Notes: generated from the letters alone by a model not told the origin. A DNA stretch of 64,000 nt from Moniliella sp. 'wahieum' (GCA_003971905.1 RSEE01000060.1:310001-374000), one strand, 5' to 3'; positions 44,768-58,600 are shown, counted from the stretch's first letter. Made by a program: numbers and translations.

Positions 44768-45667
44768 ATGCAGCTCTCTGCCCTCCTCGCTCTCTCGCCG
44801 CCGCTGGCGCCGCTGTGGCCCAGACGCCCTTCACCGTCAACACGCCCACCACCAGTGTGATCGCGGTATGCACCTCCCCGTAGCTGACCCACTCACTTCG
44901 CTTGCGTTTGCGCTTGCGCTTGCTCTTGCGTACCGAGACTAACGAAACTGGTCTTGTGCAGTGCGTGCCGCCAGGTGACCTGGTCCGGTGGCCAGGGGCC
45001 CTTCACGCTGGTGGTCCACACCTACGCCGGTACCCCTGGCCCCGTCATCGACACGGTTACCAACCTGTCGGGCACTTCGTACACGTACCAAGTCAAGAGC
45101 TCCGAGGTCAACCAGCAGCTCGAGTTCCAGCTCACCGACTCGACCGGTGCCACGGCCCAGTCCGGTGCTACGCCCAAGGTCGCCAGCAACCCTTCGTGGT
45201 ACGTTGGTTTCCTCCCATGGTTCCCTTCTTGGCTTGTTTCCCCCCGGTCCTTTTCTCTGACTTATTCGGACCGTCTCAAACAGCGCCGGTAGCGGCTCGG
45301 GCGCCTCGAGCGGGGTGCTGCTCCCAGCCCCTCTTCGAGCGGCGGTGCCTCTTCGAGCCCCAGCGCCTCGTCGAGCAGCAGCCCCTCGTCGAGCAGCCAT
45401 GCGTCGTCGAGTGAACATGCCTCTTCGAGCAGTGCTGCGGCTTCCAGCTCGGCTTCCAGCTCGGCTTCCAAGGGAGGCTCCTCCAGCTCGGAGGCAAAGA
45501 GCAGCGCTTCTTCTTCGGCGCCCGCCTCGGGCTCGTCCAGCAAGCCCACCGCCGGCTCGTCGGCCGGTAGCTCCCAGTCCTCGTCCTCGTCTGCCGGGTC
45601 GCGTTCGCTCCCCGTCTCGGCCGCGATGGCTGCCATCGCTGGTCTGGCGGCTGCCGCGCTGCTCTAA
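44768..45667 (+). CDS. Ser-rich GPI-anchored wall protein with Kre9/KNH-type N-terminal domain
   Basis: This is likely a structural or adhesive cell-wall mannoprotein. The ATG at 44,768 (CCACCATGC) starts a signal peptide MQLSALLAL followed, after one missing base near 44,797, by an Ala-rich core. TPFTVNTPTTSVIA leads to intron 1 (44,866-44,961). QVTWSGGQGPFTLVVHTYAG and SYTYQVKSSEVNQQLEFQLT form a compact beta domain like PF10342. Intron 2 is at 45,199-45,283. The third exon encodes about 110 residues of Ser/Ala, likely O-mannosylated, ending SLPVSAAMAAIAGLAAAALL, a GPI-attachment hydrophobic tail; the stop is 45,665-45,667. Both introns have GT(A)TG/GTACG donors and CAG acceptors. Basidiomycetes have many such proteins, so an individual role cannot be inferred. 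Confidence 0.88.
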
Positions 45668-47325
45668 GCAAGCCGGTTGGACTTGACCGCATAAGGGGCA
45701 CCGACCATGCAAGACCCCCCCCCCCCCACACGCAGGTGGTCGGGTGACGCTTTTCCTCTTTATGTCGTTCTTTTTCTTGACTTGCTTAGCCACCGACAGG
45801 TTGTACCCCATTGGAGCCGTTTTGAGTTGCCTTCACGCCCTTGCCTTTTCTTCGGTTTCGACCCCGATTTCGATTCCGATCCTGATCTAAGGATCCATAC
45901 ACGGTGGTGTGCTGCTTGGCTAGCCTGCTCTTGGCGGTTGTGGCCGCGCACCATCGCCCCTGATTTGACACCGACACCCTTGCCACTTCTCCCTCATCTG
46001 TCCCTCCCTCTCACCTCTTCTTGTGTCTTCTTGCCTGCCCGTACCTCATCCTTCTTGCCGCTACTGGTTTTTTTCTTTTCCCGATCCATTCGCAGATGCG
46101 ATTCCGATGCAGTTGAACGTTGAGTACTCAGACGAGTGTTGGAAGGTCGACGTGTGGCCAGCTCTTCAGATCTGATGTTTGATGTTTGATTGAGGTTGGA
46201 GGTTGGAGGCCCAACGTGTGCGAGCGCGGTCAGAGTGCCTTGTTAGAGATGCTTTCTTTCCTTTTCCGTTGTCTCCCATTGACCATGCGTTCGTAGACAG
46301 GTGCCTGTGGTGTTCACCTAGTGGTCAGCGCGGTCAGCTTCAGTACAGCCGTTTCCGCGCTGCGCACAAGGCTTGGTTTTTGGTATCTAGGTGAAATCCC
46401 GCAAAGAACAGAGCAGCTGGGGCAGCAAGCTTACCCCAGAGGGGAGTGTGTAGAGTCACTAGTCACTAGCCAGAGGGGAGGGGGGTTGGGGGGCACATTT
46501 GGATGGGCGGATGGTAGGATCTCGGAGGAAGGTGGTGTTGTTACCGATTACAAAGGAAAAGTGAAGGCGAATGGGTTGATGGATCGATGGCTTGTCGGAC
46601 ACATAGTGTCTATAGTCATGCTCATCGAGAAACACCTCTCGATTATCATTATGCGTGCGGTTTTGTTAGGGGGGAGGGATGAAAAAGACAGGAGACCCGA
46701 CATGACACGGATTGGGTCAGAGCACACTGTTGCCACTGTATTGCAGCATCCTGATACTTATCTTGGGGCACAGTGGTCTAATCGAACTACTCTCCTCCTT
46801 GGTGGGACATCTGCTCTGCCGGGTAACTGTGGCCGCGAATAAGCGCGCAAGAAGCGTGCAGCGTCTCTGAGATGTGAGGCTGGATGGGGGAGACAATGTT
46901 GCTTCGGCGGTGGCGTCCGCATCTTGAGAACCGCTGGCCATGTAATGATGCGAGCAGCTGGTAATCGATCATCGACAGGCGATAATCGATAATCGGTATG
47001 GTATGCTCATGCTTTCCTTACTCAGCGTGCCACCCCGTACGTAACAGGCAGATAAGATAGCCTGCCCCCTCCACTGCCCCCTGCCCGCCCAGGCCGAGGG
47101 CAGCGCTGGCACCGCACCACTCTCCCCGCCAAACGCAATGCCTCCCGGCACCCTCTTTTTTTGGGTGGGTCGCCGATTAGATATCAGATCGCAGTCCATC
47201 GCCCCGCTGCCCTTGCCCCTGCCCCCTTCCCCCCCTCCTGCTCCTCCTGCTGCTCCTCCTGCTCTCCTTCTCCTCCTCCTCCTCCTTCTCTCCTCCTCTC
47301 CACAACCTCGCCGTCCACGCCGGCA
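45668..47325. other. Spacer between GPI-protein and CCCH genes
   Basis: No supported gene. The first part is the presumed 3' untranslated region with a CT-rich run. A TCACTAGTCACTAG motif is at 46,455-46,470 and ATCGATAATCG words are at 46,965-46,998. A Pro/Leu-rich C-tract (47,210-47,300) precedes the CCCH start and is probably 5' leader. Confidence 0.5.
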
Positions 47326-50067
47326 ATGCTGCCGCCGCACACCAACGGGCCAATCCACTCCCCTCCCTGCCCGCCCTCATCCGCGCCTCCGCGCAGCACC
47401 TCCCGCGAAACCCTCCGCCCCCGGGCCCAGGCCCACCGTGTCCCCGCAGCCACTTCTCCTCCTCTCGATCCGAGTGTTACAACCGCAATGAACAGCCTCC
47501 CTCCCACCTCTCCTTCCTCTCGCCGTCCCACTGTTCCCTTGTCGGAATGGACAGCCTTGGCTCACTCTTCCTGCCGCCACCATAAGCGCCCCCGCCGTTT
47601 GGCCCCAAGCGAATGGGGACCATCACCGTCGACATGCGTCGCTGTCAATGGGTCAACCAACTACTCGTGGACAGGTGGCGTTGCAGCCTCCCAGGGCGCC
47701 CGTCGAAGCATGCAGTCCTCTGGTCGTTCTGGCCGCTACGGTTCGAGCGGAATTGGAAAGGATGGGGTGGGAGCCGTCCCCCCCCCGTGGGTCCGAATGG
47801 CGAGCGACGTCTGACCGCGGCCAATATCAGCTCGGAGCGTCGACGGGAAGCGCTGTCACAGGTCCCATGCAAATTCTTCCGTAGCAACGGATGTTCCGCC
47901 GGGGCTGCCTGTGCCTTTTCCCACACCCTCCCCGATGACTCGTCCGCACCCAACACGGATGGGATTGGATCTGGCTCCAACGTCATTTGTCAATGGTTCC
48001 TACGTGGCAACTGTCGCTTTGGACCTAAGTGTGCTCTCGCTCACATCTATCCGGGCCAATCGGTTAGCGTACGTCCTGCCTCCCTGCCCTTGTTCACCCC
48101 CGTTTTTGTCTACGCCGGCTGACATGTGTCTGCCCCCGCAGGAGGATATGAGATTCAATAAGGGGGTCCACTCCAGCCCACCGTCGGGGTCCTCGCCGAA
48201 CGGAGGTGGCAAGGCCGGATCTGCACCCCGGCACGCTGCTCCGGCTCCGCGCATGAGGACCAGCCAGCACCTGGATCCGACTCCGAGCCAGTCCCAAAAC
48301 TCGAACAAGGTACCCCACCAACCAAAACCAAGCATCTTCCCTTCCTTCTGCGCACACTTCCATCCAGTCCCGAGCGACTAGCAGCTCAGACGATTCAACG
48401 GTACCCCCTTCCCACGGGGGTCGTACGCAATCATCTTATCTTTCCATCCCGGCCTCCATGCCCCGAGGAAACACATGGAACTATCCGCCGCCCAATTTGA
48501 GTCCCACCCAGTCCCATCCGTCGTGGCCTTCGTATGGCGATCAACAGTCCGGTCCGTGGGGCGGTACAACGGTCCCCACTAACCCTGTTGGTACGGGCAT
48601 GGCCGTGGGCACTTCTCCAATTTCATCTACAACCTCTAACAGTTTCGTTCCGCTTGACCCGGACCGCACGGGAAGTGGCACCAGCCTCCCGGTCGATATG
48701 CTTTCCCATCGCATGGGTTCCCCAGCTTAACTGGGCCGCGGACCAAGAAGCCGCTCCGTTGGACCTTTCTTCCCAGAGGCACAGGATGAGCTGGATCCAA
48801 TCCGTCGAGCAAGTGACATTGTCATCTAGCTTGAGCCAACCTCTCATAGCTATGTGGGGCCCAGGGTTGCTGCCCTGCCCCTACCATCTCCTTGGTCGCG
48901 TCCCACCATGTCTGTTCAAGCGGCGAAAAATGGCCTCCTCAGCATCATCTTTATCGTGGGACGCGCGGGTCCCGGATGTTCCCCTGGAACATGCAGTATC
49001 CACCTCAATCGGTCCTCACGCCGAGGCGTTTGGTACCGACCCTCTCTTTGTCCACCCCCGTTCTTCGTACGAGACGAGCAGCGCGGGCAACTGTACGGAA
49101 CGTCGCTTTCGGGGTACAGTAACTGTCCAGTGGCTATTCTCCTAGTCAACTCGGTACGCGCGGCGCACTTGGGCTTGCTGAGTACGGCTGCTTGGTTTCT
49201 CAGGACGGTAGTGCTGGGGAAAAGGTATCTTCCCACACTCGGATTCCCTCTCTGCCCACCTCCTTTCCTACCTCTTCCACCCGCTCAGCACTTACTTCCC
49301 CCACTGCTTCCAATATAAAGGCGCCGCACGTGCCGCACGCACCTCCTGCCCCACGCCCTGTCCCGTGGGAACGGACATGGGCACCTGTCGCTCCACAAGA
49401 GTATTTGGGCACTACGTTTGCCTCCATCAACCGATCCGAGAGGTGGAGCACATTTTCTCCCATCTCCTCCTCCCCGTCCCAGGCAGCTTTCTCCTTCCAT
49501 GGTTCGTCCTGGGCCGGACAAGGTACGCGGCTCATGTCCCACCAAGCTAGTGGCGCCAGTGGGGCCAGTACAAGTGCCTGGCCAGCGACCGATCAGGCCA
49601 AGGCGCCCGGTGCCAGTCGGCGCACGACCAGTACCTGTTCCGGGTTTGGCGACCACTTTGATCCCTCTTTGGCGGGCTTTGTCGATCCACCCGTGTCTTA
49701 CTCTCTGTCGAAACGGTCGTCGTTGTTGGATGGCGCTCGACTAGGGTCGGGATCGGGATCGGGATTGGGATTGGAATCAGGGTCCACCCCCCCCGCAGGA
49801 CCGGTGGGGATGGAGCGGGCCAACTTGGCTAGCTTGCCTAGTTGGGACAAGGCGGCGAGAACGGGGAACAAATCGCCCACCAGCCCACTTAGTCCTACCT
49901 CGGTCCCCGTCGCCGCTTCGGGCGGAGGAGGTACCGTGTCTCGCAGTCGGTTCATGTGCTCTCCTTTCCTCCAAGAAGGTAGAGAGGTCGACGCAGAGGG
50001 CATCTTCCCTTTGAGTAATCTTCACCTTCTCTCCGTGCTGTCACATGTGACCCAACGCTCGTCCTGA
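47326..50067 (+). CDS. Tandem CCCH zinc-finger RNA-binding protein (Lee1-like)
   Basis: This is a likely mRNA-binding regulator. The chosen ATG at 47,326 begins MLPPHTNGP; an ATG at 47,488 is an alternative. A Ser/Pro-rich N-terminus leads, after a shift near 47,790, to two CCCH fingers: VPCKFFRSNGCSAGAACAFS and, 31 residues on, VICQWFLRGNCRFGPKCALA, both C-x8-C-x5-C-x3-H like (47,860-48,050). Intron 1 is 48,069-48,141 (GTACGT..CCGCAG) and intron 2 is 48,310-48,367. The remaining 500-plus residues are low-complexity Ser/Pro/Gly with no further domain. The reading frame is interrupted near 48,730, 49,090-49,190 and 49,955, so the C-terminal end at 50,065-50,067 is provisional. Tandem fingers of the xCKFFxxGxCxxGxxCxFSH and xCxxFLxGNCxFGPKCALAH type are typical of fungal Lee1-like proteins. 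Confidence 0.83.
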
Positions 50068-51947
50068 GCATATCTCAGCGTGGGTCAAAACTCCCTTTCT
50101 TCCCTTTCTTCTCTTTCTTCCCTTCCTCTCCTCTCCTCCCCCCTCTCTCCCCTCCCCCTTCCCCCTTTTCCCTCTTCCCCTTTCCCTTTTCTCTGCTGTG
50201 TTCCGCACTTGCTACCATGCCTCTATACGACTCGACGAACGCTTCGCTTGATCTGTGACGATCCAAAAGATCTCCAGTGTCTGCCCTACGGATGTACACT
50301 ATGCCTTCTCGCCTTCTCGCCTTTTCGCCTTCTGGCATTCTTTGCCCCCCTGTGAAGTAGGGGGTTGTGTTTGCATGTGATCCTCTCTCGTCTCGTGACC
50401 CCGTCTGCCCGCGGACTGGATGAAGATGCACGGCCGCGATCTCGGTTCCTTTGTTTGGGTGTATGGCAACCCACCAACAAACTCCTTTTGCTTTGCCTTC
50501 TCCGTTCCCCCGTTCCCCCGTTCCCCCGGTCTCCAACACTAATTGTTCCCCGTGCTCCGTGCCTCGTGCTCCATGCGCCGTGCCCCGGCGCCAAGTCTGT
50601 CCCATTGCCTGAGACCATCTCAGCTTCAAGACTCAATACTACTTGATGTACTCCTTGTTTGGGGGTGGAGGTGCCCCTATCCCCCCCAAGATAGTCTTCA
50701 ATGCTTCGGCCATCGACGGAGTTCTTGTTTATTGCGTTTTGAGCTCCGAAGTCTCTGCCTTTATACATGCAATCTGGAATCTACACTTGTTCTTGAACAC
50801 GTTCAGTAGCTTTAGCTTGGGCATATATACTTTGTCGCTTCGCAGCCCACTAGGTACTAGCTGCCACATTGTGAGGTGAGGGATTAGCGTTTAGCGTTTA
50901 GCGTTTATTTAGCGCTTAGCAACAGTGTGATGCATGGTGGCGGCAAAATATCCCCTCAAAAAGTGTTTTGAAAATCTGCACGTGTGAGATTGGTGTTGCT
51001 GAATCGTAAAAAAGCTTGCCAGAAGCTTGAAGCTTGAAATTCGCCGGAGGGACGCGTCCTGCCGATCCTACCCAAGAAGGTGGCCATGCTTCCAGCCTGC
51101 ATCCCTAGCATCGCTGCCGCGGTGTCCGGCAGCTGGGTAGTCGATAACTAGCAACTAAGAACCAGCAGCAGCTGAGAGGACAAGTAATCGATAATCAGCT
51201 GCGTGTGTGCGGAGGGGGGTTGGTACTTGGTGCTGAGTGGATGGGTGAGAGGATTGAATATTCAAGCTGAGCCTCAGCGCTGAAGGAGGGGTGTAGCGGC
51301 GAGTGACATGGACATTCGATTTAGTGCTAGGTGGGCTGGAATGCTGGCGGTGGCGTTGAAGGCTGAAGGGCGGAAGGGCAATGGTGAGGCCTGAGGCCGC
51401 CGTTGAGGCTCTCATTTGGCGGAGCAGCGCGGATGGACTAGCCCCTCTGGGCCTTGCGCAGACGGGAGATGGGCATGGCTGAGCGCTGATCGATCAATGA
51501 TTCCATGATCGGATGACGTGTTTCCGACGGCTGTCGGTTTCTGGGCCGACATTGGCGGGCGGAAGCACGCCGCAGGGGGCAGTGTGGGCGCGTCGGCGGC
51601 AGGTGACACGGCAGAAGGCGTGTCTAAGATCTAAGCTCAGTCGTGCTCAGGGCCCCCTCGCGTCACGGGGGCAGTCTGCCGCTTTGGCCCGAGATCCACC
51701 ACGCGTGCGCTTTCAAGAGCTTCACGCTGTCGCTTCCCAGCAGCCTGTCTCCCGCCTTCCTGTCCAGCTCCCCGCCCGAGCACAGCACCCGCACGCGCCT
51801 CCCCACCACCCTCACCACCGTCCAGGGCCCCCAGCTCCCACCCTCTAGCCTCGGCTCTCGCTACGCCCCTGCCATCCCCCCCACCCCCTCCCCCCGGTCT
51901 CCTCCACCTCCCTGCCTCGCACCTCTGCCTATTCCCTCGGCGTAAGC
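50068..51947. other. Spacer between CCCH and PUF genes
   Basis: A CT-rich tract at 50,095-50,190 probably belongs to the CCCH 3' region or the downstream promoter. TTTAGCG tandem units are at 50,884-50,920, CAGAAGCTTGAAGCTTG at 51,015-51,035, and CTGAGGCC words at 51,375-51,410. The last 250 bases are C-rich and could contain an upstream exon of the PUF gene. Confidence 0.5.
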
Positions 51948-54762
51948 ATGGCCCGGCCCCGCAGCTCGACGTTGGCCCCGTCGCTTGTTGTGCCCTCCCA
52001 GCGGTCAATCTCCCTTGGTAGACGACCCCTTGCCGCCTCTGCTCGACACATGGGCGTCCTCGATTTGGGCCGCGCCAGATGATAACACCCTGGCTGCTGC
52101 CCGCCACAGCAGCACCGACTTTGCCCTCTCTTCGCCCTTGGCTCCCTTGCACTCGTCCTCCTTGGCCCCACCAGGCTCAACCTCCGTCCGTACCGGGCGC
52201 GATCGCGCATCCACCTTGGCTGTCGGCGCCCCCATCCCTCACAGCCTTCACTATGCCATGGCCCGCACCCCCTCCCTTTCCCTGACCCGTCCCCGTCTTG
52301 GGTCCTGGCCTCGTTCCTGATCTCGATGCAGAAGATGCCCCGATGCACCGCCGTTCGTCGGTCGGACCACAGCCTTCCCTCCCTCCTGTCGGGAGCAACA
52401 TGGCCTCCAAGGCATTATGGAACCGACTCCACTTTGCCACGCAAGACGACCAGCCCGGCCGCCGGCGTGCTGCTAGTATGATGGGACCTCCTGAACGGGG
52501 GGTTCACTTCCCCAGTCCTTTGGCCCAAGAGGAACACGTTCCACCTCACCTCTCCCCCTCCTACTTGAGAGAGAGGGACCCATCGCCTACGCGGTTGGAG
52601 GAGCTTCCTTCCTCCTGGACAAGGGTGCGGTCTGGTACTGTGGGTGCATTCGCCTCGAGTCCGGGAGGGTACCCCCTGGCCACTTTGCCTTCTTCCCTTC
52701 GACCTCACCAGCCCTCGGTTTCTTCGCCTTTTGCTCCCTCTAGCGGCAGCGATCATTCCCACTCTTCCTCCCCTACGCTTGCCCCGCCATCCACTTCTCA
52801 TGCCGACGAACAGGACAACTCGTCCACGATCTCCATCCCATTTGCCACCCCCCCATGAACCGCCTTTCTACGCCTTCCACTACAGCTCCCCGTGCTCCCT
52901 CGATGTATCCATCCATTTCTCCTTGGACCTACTCTACACCTCCAGGGGCTCCATTCCTCCCCACCTCTACTCCGCTGGCGGCATCACTGGCCAAAGTACC
53001 AGTCTCCCTTCTCCTGCGCCTGCGCCTGGCCTAGCCCCTGCCCCTGCCCCGCCCCCGCTCCTGCCCCTGCTCCTGCTCCTACCCTTATTTCATCGCCTTC
53101 GGCACCAGCAGCCAAGAAGGCTTCCTCCAAAACGCCTGCCAGCCCTCCTCCCAGCAGGGCGTTGTGGATCGGCAGTCTGCCCCCCAACTTGACGACTGCG
53201 GCGCTCACCACCCTTTTCCGCCGGTGGGGCCCACTGGAGAGCACTCGGGTGCTGAGCATCAAAAATTGCGCCTTTGTCAATTTCCTCAATGCCGACGATG
53301 CCGTCGCGGCGCGCAACGCGATTGTTGGGACGAGGTGGGATGCTTGGGATTACTCGGTTGGGTTAGGACTGGGACTCGACGCTGCAGGCTTTGATGCTGG
53401 TACGATCAAGTCGGAATTTGCCAAAGCGTCTCCTGCGCCGGCGGCTTCGCTCGAGCGGGCTCGGGCGATCGGGGCCACCGTGCCGGAACCCAAGGGGAAC
53501 CCATTCAGTGCGGTTTAGCGCGGGAACGGAATGCCGCTCATGGTCTCTTTTCTGCCAGCAACTCCATCGTGCCTTCTAGCGACAGGGGCGGCGTTGCCCT
53601 CCCGCCCGAAATGGCAGTCACGTCGTCCCTAGAAGACCAAAGAGCCATCTTGCACGCTCTTGGCCCCAATCCGGATGGGACAAGTCCCGAAGAAGAACTG
53701 CCGGCGTCAATGGCAGTCGACCCATCTAGGCCCAAACGGTTCTCGAACCTGCTCCCCCCGCCTCCTGCGGCGTCGCGCCGGTTCGATGCAGCCCGACTGC
53801 GCGAACTACGAAGGGCATTCGATGCACCTTCCTCCATGTGGGACGTGAATCGATGTGCGGAAGCCTTGATGCCTGACCTTGCCTCCCTCGCAGCAGCGAT
53901 TACGCGGGCAATGTGATTGTCCAGCGTCTGTTTGAGAGTGGTTCGGACGCGACGAAGCGCGTTATGCTTCAGGCGCTCGCGCCTCACCTGGCTCGGATCG
54001 GGTGTCACAAGAACGGGACATGGGCAGCACAAAAGGTGCTGGAATGCATCCCACGGGAGGGCGAGATGGTTACGCTGGCTGTGGAGGCACTTGCGCCTTA
54101 TGTGCCCCCTCTGTTGCTGGACCAATTGGCAACTATGTCGTACAAGGCTTGTTGCCCTTTGGCCCGCCCCATACCGATGCCATTTGCTGCGTTTCTGGAG
54201 CAAAGTGGGAGATTGCCCAGGGCCGGTTTGGTGCGCGGTCGATGCGCGCGCTGTTGGACCATCCTAGCGTCACTGCACGCCAACGCCGCCTTGGGGACTG
54301 GCCATCGTGTTGTGTGCTGTCCCACTCGCCTGCTCGGCGAATGGGACGATCCTATTACATTGGCTGTTGGATGACCCGTCGCACGTGTCCCAGGACAGCG
54401 ACATGCACTGCTTGCTGCTCGTCTGCGGCCCTACCTGGGGGACCTAGCTACCCACAAACTGGGCTCGGTCGTGCTCCTGCGCCTGGCGCACCAGACGAGC
54501 GAACCGGCAGTGGCGCAAGATACAGTTGCGGCGCTGTTTGAAGGTCCGGCGCCCGCCTACCTCGATATCCTGTTAGACCCGGTCCATGGCTCCCAGGTCA
54601 TTGCGCAGGTGTTGGGTGCGCCCTGCTTGGATCCAGCGCGCCGGGCACGCTACCTGCCCTGACGGGACCGTGGTGCAGGAACGCGGCCTGGTCCATGTTC
54701 CGTCCCATCGCATGCTCGCAGAGGTGGTGGGACTGCTGCGGCCCACCAAGGAGGGCGAGTAG
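51948..54762 (+). CDS. RRM-PUF RNA-binding protein (Jsn1/Puf2-type)
   Basis: The protein binds mRNA 3' regions and represses or localises them. From the ATG at 51,948 (an upstream exon is possible) about 400 residues are Ser/Pro-rich and probably disordered. An RRM lies at 53,160-53,370: LWIGSLPPNLTTAALTTLFR is RNP2-like, and NCAFVNFLNADDAVAARNAI carries RNP1. The PUF region starts near 53,890 with YAGNVIVQRLFESG, continues ARIGCHKNGTWAAQKVLECI and NYVVQGLLPFG, then HKLGSVVLLRLAHQTSEPAV and HGSQVIAQVLGAP. The stop is 54,760-54,762. RRM followed by PUF repeats is the Jsn1/Puf1-Puf2 architecture. Single-base losses are spread through the gene (near 52,080, 52,310, 52,857, 53,160, 53,515, 53,910, 54,140, 54,440, 54,660). 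It follows the CCCH gene on the same strand. Confidence 0.9.
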
Positions 54763-55660
54763 AGTAGACTTGGCATGTGTCTCCTCAGCATAGCCAAGGC
54801 GCAATGGGTCCGGGCCTCAATCCTGGATTTCCCAGGCAGCGTTTGTTGCCTCTCGTGTCTTTTTGCTCCTACCATTTCCCACCAGGGCAAGAGCACAATG
54901 ATCGCGGTATTTCGATTTTCGGTTGGTTCAGATATCTCTCCTCCTCCTCCTCCTCTCTGCCCTCCACTGGGTTACAGCGCGATGGGACACCATGGGATGA
55001 ACCATTGTGCAGTGCGCCGCCTGCTGTTCGTGGTGGCGCGCATATCTGCTTGTGCTAGTGCTGTGCTTGTGCTTGTGCTGGTGATTACCTCAATGACTAG
55101 ATGACGACTATGGAAGCTGGGCGTTGGGTGGAACTGTCAGCGTGGGGTGGATGGGTTGCAGGCATAATGGAAACTGCCATAGACAATGGACTAGAAGCTT
55201 GGCATGCCAGATACGCCTCGCAGTATGGTATGTATCCGCAGGGGGACGTGTGGGGGCTGCGCGCGTCTGTGCCTCTGCGCGCCGGACGACCATGGGTGAT
55301 TGGGCCATCGGCCAGTGCATCAGCGTCAGCATTAGCAATTGCGGTCGCTCTTCCACACGCTCCGCCGACACGCCGCTGGCCGATGGGGCCGCGTAGAGGA
55401 CGCAAGCCACCGTCGGTCGCCGGTGGGCGCTGGGCTTGGATGTCCCGCCGTGGCCATCCGTCCGGGTGGGAGGTGGGAGCGTGAGGTGTGCGTGGGCGGG
55501 GTGAGGATGCGCATGAGATCTGAGATGATGTCAATGCGAAGAATGCAATGAATGCCCCATCGGAGGGGCTCCCCGCTTTTGATTCTTTCAGGCGGCCGGC
55601 GTCCCAACACACGCACAACACAGCCGCCGTGCCCCGGCGGCCGGCCCCGCGGTGTGAAGC
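54763..55660. other. Spacer between PUF and Spt23/Mga2-type genes
   Basis: No gene is supported. Alternating GTGCTTGTGCTTGTGCTGG occurs at 55,060-55,082. The upstream portion overlaps the presumed PUF 3' region. The end nearest 55,660 probably holds the promoter of the downstream gene. Confidence 0.45.
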
Positions 55661-58600
55661 ATGTCAAGCATGTCCAGCACGTCAAGCGTCAGGCAGGCTA
55701 CGCTCGCTGCTGGCCGTGCCTGCCTGTGCTCTCCGCCGCTCCATGCCAGCACTGCTGTCCGCCGGCTTCCCCCTCCCCACGCCTCCTCGCCCCCACCTGC
55801 GCCCGCCCCCACCGTCTCCTCCACCATCCCCACCACCACCACCATCCCCTCCCCCTCTCCCTGCATGGGCTCCTCCCTCTCCCTCTCCACCCCCCTCCCC
55901 CCATGCCATCGCCGCCTGGCCTTCCCACCCAACCCACCACACCCCCTCCCCCGCCCAGGCTGGCGACCTGGACCCAATCCTAGACGAGATGCTGTGCCTC
56001 GACAATGCCGACGAGTATGTCCCCTGGCCCCGCTCTGCCCCATGGTCCCTGACCGCCTTGCTTCGTTCGCTTCCTCCTTACTCTCCAGCCCGTTCTCAGC
56101 ACTCCCCATCCCACTGCCCTGCACCAGCCACCCGTCCATCGCCTCCACCAGTACTACCCCCGCTCCCTCTGCGCCAGGGCAGCACGATCCCCTCCGCCAC
56201 CCGCCCTCCTGCCGCAGCCCAATCTGGCCCAGTTTGGCTGCGCATCTCACTACAGCCACACCAGCGATTCGGACCTGGGCTACACTGCCAACACCATCGT
56301 TCGTCCTCCAGGGATCAGCTCGGGCAGCTGCAGGTCCATGTTCATGGCGTCGCGCTCGTCGGGGCCAAGAGCCGAGTTGAGACGCAATCCGAATGCGGAT
56401 CGAATTAGGCGCCCCACGCCACCCTCGATGCCAGACGGGTCCGACCCGCATGCGGGCGAAGAGGCTGCGCTGCTCTGCAAGCCACCTCGCCTCAGGCCAT
56501 CGACACGGCCCGTGCCCGCTTTGGTCCCCCCGAACTGTGGCAGCGCATCGGCAGTTTCACCCACATCAAACTGCCCCCGGAACGGCCACACGGCGCAAGG
56601 GCCGCAAGTACAAACCCCCGAGGTGGATGCACAACGCGCGCTCTTCCTGGATGCTACAATGGTAACGGCCACCGCACCTCATAACAGTATTAGTGTGTGT
56701 GACAGCTGCTGCACACGCGAGCGCAAACGTGCGCTTCGCTCAAGGCAAAACGCAAAGGTGAGGTCGGAGACCTGGAAGAACCCCCTACCGAGGAGGAGAT
56801 GCGTTCCATGGGGGTTGATCCAACTCTGCCTAACGCTGTTGAGCTCGTTCTGGCCCACCGAAATCAACGTGCCAAGTCTCGCGTGGTGGTGTTCAACTCG
56901 GACGATTATATCGAGTTCCATAATGGCGAGGCCGTGTTGCCAACAAGGATTACATGCTACTGTCGGCACCACAAGGAAACGGTGGGGTTCTGCATCATCT
57001 TTACTTTGCGAGATTGGACGGGCCAGCTGCTTGCTTCCGGTACCACCCCTCCCATTATGATCACCGACGACCACAAGACTCCCCAAACGGCTCTGGGCCG
57101 TGCGCAAATCCAAGCCCAAGCCGATGCCTTGGCCGCTGCCCTCTCCCAAGCCCATGAAGCAAATGCAACTCCCTTGCCTAACCAGGGTAACACCCCGCTA
57201 GCGCCGTTACCACCCACAGAGGAATCTGCTCCGTCACAGGACAATACGGTTGGTCGTCTGCCGCCGCAACGGCGCAAGAGCAGTACGGTGCGGCCCAAGC
57301 CATATGCTCGGCACCCTAGCAACGCATCTTCTCTCCCGCCCAATAGGACCAGCGTGCCATCTCGCGCGTTTCGGTCCCGTCCCCGGCACCGGCACCAATG
57401 GATGCAACGCTCGAGATGGCGCGCAGAGCATCAGCGGTTTCCCAGCACGAGACGGTACCCAGTGTACACCCACACGACACCAATCTTACGGAAGCCATCT
57501 CCTTCTCTGGCACCGCTTCTCCCTCGTCCAACACGCTTCCACAAGGTCCAATGCCCCTTTCGGCACTACAATCTGGACTAGCTCCCGACACTCTTCAACC
57601 GCTTCCGATGGAGGATGTGTGGATGGGCTCACTTCCCTCTGACTTGCCTGTCAACCCGACCCCAACATGCTGATGCAAGCTCTCTTTGCCAGGTCCCAGA
57701 CTGAAGGGGAGACGTCCAACACTGATGGAACGAGCCCAGAATTCGTGGCAGCCATGATGTCGGCCATGATGAATTTCAACCCTCAGCCCAGCCCTGGGGC
57801 GCAGGGGAGTACCCTGCCCCTGGCCAAGGAGATCCCAATCGGAACGAATTGATTTTTCCACTTCCTGGGGCGACGGCCTCCATGCCCACTTTTACCCCTT
57901 CCCCCCTTCCTCCCCTCCTGCACCCAAAATTTCGCAACTGATCCCTCGGGAAGGCCCGACAACCGGAGGGATCGAAGTCACGGTGCTAGGAGAGAACTTT
58001 GTCCCTGGAGTCACGGTCCTATTTGGAGATCACCCCGCTATCAACACCAAGGTGTGGGCGAGCAATACGCTTGTTTGTACCTTACCCCCCTCGGCTTGCC
58101 CGGGCCCGGTGATCACCAGTCTCCAACTTAACGATGTTCGTCTCACACCGAAAAAGGACCAAACTTCTCCGCTTCCCTTCTTTACCTATGTGGAGCAGGC
58201 CGATCGTGGACTGATGGAGCTGGCGCTCCAAGTGGTTGGGCTCAAGATGACGGGCCAAGTGCATTCAGCGCGGGATGTAGCAATGAGGGTGGTCGGGCAC
58301 GAGAACGATCCCGCATCCAACTCGTCCCACGCCGACGTGAGCAATAGCTCCAACCCCACTTCGGCCACCCAATTCTCGCTCCTCCAGTCGGTTGCAGAGG
58401 AGAAGCGGAAGCCGCTAGCGTTCCAAGATACCTTGCTTGCCCTCTTGGCACTATCCGATGTAGAGGTCCCTCCTCCTCTACAGACACGGGGCACGGTCCA
58501 ACTTCCTCCTTCTCGATGGGGCGAAGCTGTACGTTTGGCCAACCCGGCGGGACAGACGATGCTGCACCTTGCTGTTGTCCTGGGCCTGTCTCGTCTGGTG